The position numbers and the translations under genes were made by a program. Shown one piece after another: positions 61,532 through 64,000 of a DNA stretch of 64,000 bases. The first letter of the stretch is position 1, and each line of letters starts with the position of its first letter. Source of the DNA: Amaranthus tricolor (lineage: Eukaryota > Streptophyta > Magnoliopsida > Caryophyllales > Amaranthaceae); NCBI RefSeq assembly GCF_026212465.1, contig NC_080058.1:20478528-20542527 (forward strand), given 5' to 3'. The notes below the pieces were generated by a model, which ran no database searches, was not told where the DNA came from, and saw only the letters and a list, made by a program, of their open reading frames with translations.

Positions 61532-62906
61532 CCATCTCTAATACATCACATAATATTTCATCCTCATATGTTCCCAAAGTTATAGTCACTGGGCATTGTT
61601 GATTTACTAGGTCACTTGATTTGGTGTCTAACCATTTCATTTTGTAGGGATTAGGGTGAGGTTTAGTCTTTAGGTGTAATTCCTTAACCAAACGTTGGCT
61701 GACACAGTTAGCCTCACTCCCACTATCAATGATCAAATCACATACCTTCCCCTGTATTTTGCATTTGGTTTGGAAAATATTTTCTCTTTGATCTGATTTC
61801 TTAATCATGGGTGTTGTGTGAAAGCTCCTTCTAATGATTAGGTTAAGGTGTTCTTCCTCAGGGGGAATTTTCTCTAGGTCTCCCTCTCCCTCCTCCTCAG
61901 AATCCCCTTCAAAAGTGTGCCATTTGCCCTGCTCATCTCTTATGAATGTACCATCATCATCACTTAAACTGGGTGGGTCTAGCTCTTCTTCCTGCCCATT
62001 CTTTAACACCAAGAGCCTCTTGGGGTTGGTATTTTGCCTAATATCAGTCCATTCCCTCATTGTGAATGCCCTGGCATTAGGACAGTCTCTCTTATAGTGC
62101 CCCCTCCCATTGCATTTAAAACACACTATGTCCTGTGGTTTTGTGTTGGTCTCTGTTCTGGTGTGAGTAGGTCTGGGTCCAGGGGTGGGTGTCTCCTTCC
62201 TAGGTACAGTCAAACTATTTGTAGTTCTTGGTGAGTAGGTCCTTGTGTTCCTCACTTGGGAGTTTGCTGCCTTGTAAGCTTGTCTCTCAATTTCCCTAGC
62301 CTGTGAACTAGCTAGGTGCACTGTGAGGTCAGGCGTATTCATCAACCTATCTCTGATTTCTTCCCTTAATCCAGTAACAAACCTTCCCACCTTTATTTCC
62401 TCAGCCTCATGAAGGTCACAAAGAACATATAGTCTCTCCCATTCATTCATATAGTCCTCCACAGATCTAGCCCCTTGTTTCATGGCATGTAACTGCACAA
62501 TTTGTTGTTGCTTGTATGTAGTTGGGACATATCTCCTTTTCATATGTTTCCTAAGCTTTTCCCAAGTGTTAATCCTATTCCTCTCTTCCCTAAGTCTTTG
62601 TTTTTGAATGCCCTCTAACCAAACTGCAGCCGACTTGGTCAATTTTATTTTGGCGATCTTGTATTGTTGGTTTGGGGGTGTTTCTTTAAACTCGAAGTAT
62701 TGTTCCATCCTTCCTTCCCATTCCAAGTACTTGGCTGGGTCATGAGACAGGCCGTCAAATTCAGGAAGGTCAATCTTAATGGTTCTATCCTCATATGGGC
62801 GAAAATTAGGGTTTGGTGGTCTGTTGGTCTGATTTTCTAACCCTAGATGCATCATCAATCTTTCCAGCTTATCTTCTAATGCTCCAAACCTTTCCTCATG
62901 GTCCAT
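61464..62906 (-). CDS. Reina-like gag-protease, 480 aa, ending in a frameshift
   Basis: Starts [15 protein letters not shown] at 62906. It has a retrotransposon gag domain ([49 protein letters not shown]), a CCHC zinc knuckle ([14 protein letters not shown], near 62120), and an aspartic protease ([13 protein letters not shown], near 61720). The frame runs to a stop at 61464, after a run of eight A on the minus strand (61490-61483). Relatives would need seven A to continue into pol, so this is a one-base insertion or a programmed frameshift site. Confidence 0.85.
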   Translation of the reverse strand: MDHEERFGALEDKLERLMMHLGLENQTNRPPNPNFRPYEDRTIKIDLPEFDGLSHDPAKYLEWEGRMEQYFEFKETPPNQQYKIAKIKLTKSAAVWLEGIQKQRLREERNRINTWEKLRKHMKRRYVPTTYKQQQIVQLHAMKQGARSVEDYMNEWERLYVLCDLHEAEEIKVGRFVTGLREEIRDRLMNTPDLTVHLASSQAREIERQAYKAANSQVRNTRTYSPRTTNSLTVPRKETPTPGPRPTHTRTETNTKPQDIVCFKCNGRGHYKRDCPNARAFTMREWTDIRQNTNPKRLLVLKNGQEEELDPPSLSDDDGTFIRDEQGKWHTFEGDSEEEGEGDLEKIPPEEEHLNLIIRRSFHTTPMIKKSDQRENIFQTKCKIQGKVCDLIIDSGSEANCVSQRLVKELHLKTKPHPNPYKMKWLDTKSSDLVNQQCPVTITLGTYEDEILCDVLEMDACHLLLGRPWQYDKKNHTQWL

Positions 62907-62916
62907 GGTCTCTAAT

Positions 62917-63245
62917 TCACACAGCTAGATAACCAGCACAGAAAATATCCCAAGAATTTTTCAAAGACAGAAAAAAAATAAAAAAAATCGCAATCGCAAA
63001 GAACAAATCGTATCTGGATGCAAAATGAATAATGCAGTAAATTGAGAAATCTGTAATGACAATTAATAACGAATTCAAAGTAAAGGAAGACACTCCCTGA
63101 ATGTTGTAGAATTGGTAATGCACAAATCTCCAGTCCTATCGCCTTGCAAATCGCCTTCAGACACTTTCCTCAAAACAACCCAGAGCAAATGACAAGTTCT
63201 TGAATATCCATCTGTTATACCAACCTTTGTCCCTTACGTGAATTG
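62917..63245 (-). other. Reina-like 5' leader
   Basis: Untranslated leader between the primer-binding site and the gag start. No other feature seen. Confidence 0.6.
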
Positions 63246-63257
63246 GCTCTGATACCA
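63246..63257 (-). other. Reina-like primer-binding site (initiator tRNA-Met)
   Basis: TGGTATCAGAGC on the minus strand, three bases inside the 5' LTR. Confidence 0.92.
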
Positions 63258-63260
63258 AGT

Positions 63261-64000
63261 TGATGCAAAACAAAGACTGAATGTGGCCTTTGTTATGCAA
63301 GGATCAATATGGAATCAATACCAGGTCCAATTACTCACGCACAATCCTAAATCAATCAATGCAAAGGTGTTCAGAATACTCAGAACAACCAAGAAGGTGT
63401 TTCTTGATTTTCTGATGTATGAACTGGTGGACGTTGTTCCACCCCTTTGCACTTCTATACCGAAACTCAAAACAAGGATGATGAGTCCTTGACTTGAATG
63501 GTTCCTTGAGAATATAGGTTTGCCTGAAAACCTATGAATTCTCCGGCCAAAGAAGAACCCTCTTTGAACAAGTTTGCAAACAAACTTAAGAAACAAACAC
63601 TTTGTCTGAAAATACTCAACTCTGATTCTTATCTCAATATAAAACGTGAATTCAATTACATGAGTGTCCCATGTATTTATAGAGTTTCTACATATCAAAA
63701 ATAGCCGTTACAAGGCTTTACTAATACACGTGTCTATAACTAACAAAACAGAAACTTAAACAAAAGCCAACACTTAGTCATATTCCTGATTTCCTTGTTC
63801 TTCTGACCAGGCCTCCTTCAGCTTGTCCTAGGGTCTTCCTGGTGGTTTGTTAGTACAACCCTAGGGCCTCTATCCCTTGGTCCATGTATGGAGATGGTGT
63901 TTCCGCCTTCATCTTGGTCCAGGTACTCCTGGTCTGAGCTCAGTAACGTCAACAAGGTCAGCTGGTCGTCAGAATCAACTGTTGCTCTGTTCTTGCATTC
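63261..64000 (-). repeat. Reina-like 5' LTR (right), truncated by the window end
   Basis: Matches 57693-58432 almost base for base (offset 5568). Confidence 0.92.

Larger units (their letters stand above)
57693..64000 (-). mobile_element. Reina-like Ty3/Gypsy element, partly outside the window
   Basis: Left LTR 57693-58637, right LTR from 63261 to beyond the window end (projected to about 64205), initiator-tRNA-Met primer site at 63246-63257, gag-pol on the minus strand. The pol pattern ([36 protein letters not shown]) is Reina-like; CRM is an alternative. It lies within the Tekay coding region. The right LTR over 740 bp is nearly identical to the left one, so the element is young, yet its genes carry a frameshift and a stop. 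Confidence 0.88.

Overview
The window looks like plant nuclear DNA, from an AT-rich, gene-poor repeat block. Everything recognisable is transposable-element material: Ty3/Gypsy lineages (Tat, Tekay, Reina-like), a Ty1/Copia element of SIRE type, a FAR1-type Mutator-like element (MULE), CACTA ends, and long (TA)n arrays. I found no convincing host gene, rRNA or intact tRNA. The species cannot be fixed from the sequence; an angiosperm is certain enough, a eudicot is likely.

Layout. 1-8.6 kb: a decayed MULE with a plus-strand FAR1/MULE/SWIM transposase and a convergent minus-strand gene of the ULP-associated plant transposon type, followed by subterminal repeats and a three-copy ~871-bp tandem array. 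8.7-9.35 kb: a (TA)n array flanked by short inverted motifs. 9.4-12.7 kb: small fragments (MITE-like, SINE-like, a 34-bp tandem, an LTR-like piece, a Tekay LTR fragment). 12.7-26.8 kb: a broken Reina-like Gypsy element, split inside its polyprotein by a SIRE-type Copia element (15407-25746, target-site duplication ATTAG) that carries an additional ORF after pol. 27.96-28.23 kb: a CACTA terminus. 28.7-30.9 kb: a heavily decayed Tekay-type pol. 31-34.8 kb: LTR-like remnants and (TA)n. 34840-47667: an apparently young Tat-lineage element (692-bp LTRs with only two differences seen by eye, target-site duplication GTTTG), with an intact 1846-codon gag-pol on the minus strand and a four-exon gene on the plus strand. 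49.5-53.3 kb: LTR remnants and a 0.9-kb (TA)n array. 53.46-53.65 kb: the opposite CACTA terminus, then a Copia RNase H tail. 54.7-57.7 kb: the 3' LTR and chromodomain end of a Tekay element on the minus strand, interrupted at 57693 by another Reina-like element that runs out of the window; its polyprotein continues into its own 3' LTR.

How the parts relate. Insertion order can be read from the nesting: the 12.7-kb Gypsy is older than the Copia inside it, the Tekay element is older than the Reina-like element inside it, and the Tat element is the youngest, being the only one with intact coding capacity. A recurring theme is extra coding matter beyond gag-pol or transposase: the antisense spliced gene in Tat, the sense extra ORF in the Copia element, the second convergent gene in the MULE, and the coding extension into the LTR of the Reina-like element. 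The antisense gene of the Tat element is the most interesting object: its reading frame is intact across three introns, it has its own TATA-like box, and copies of one short motif lie on both sides of it.
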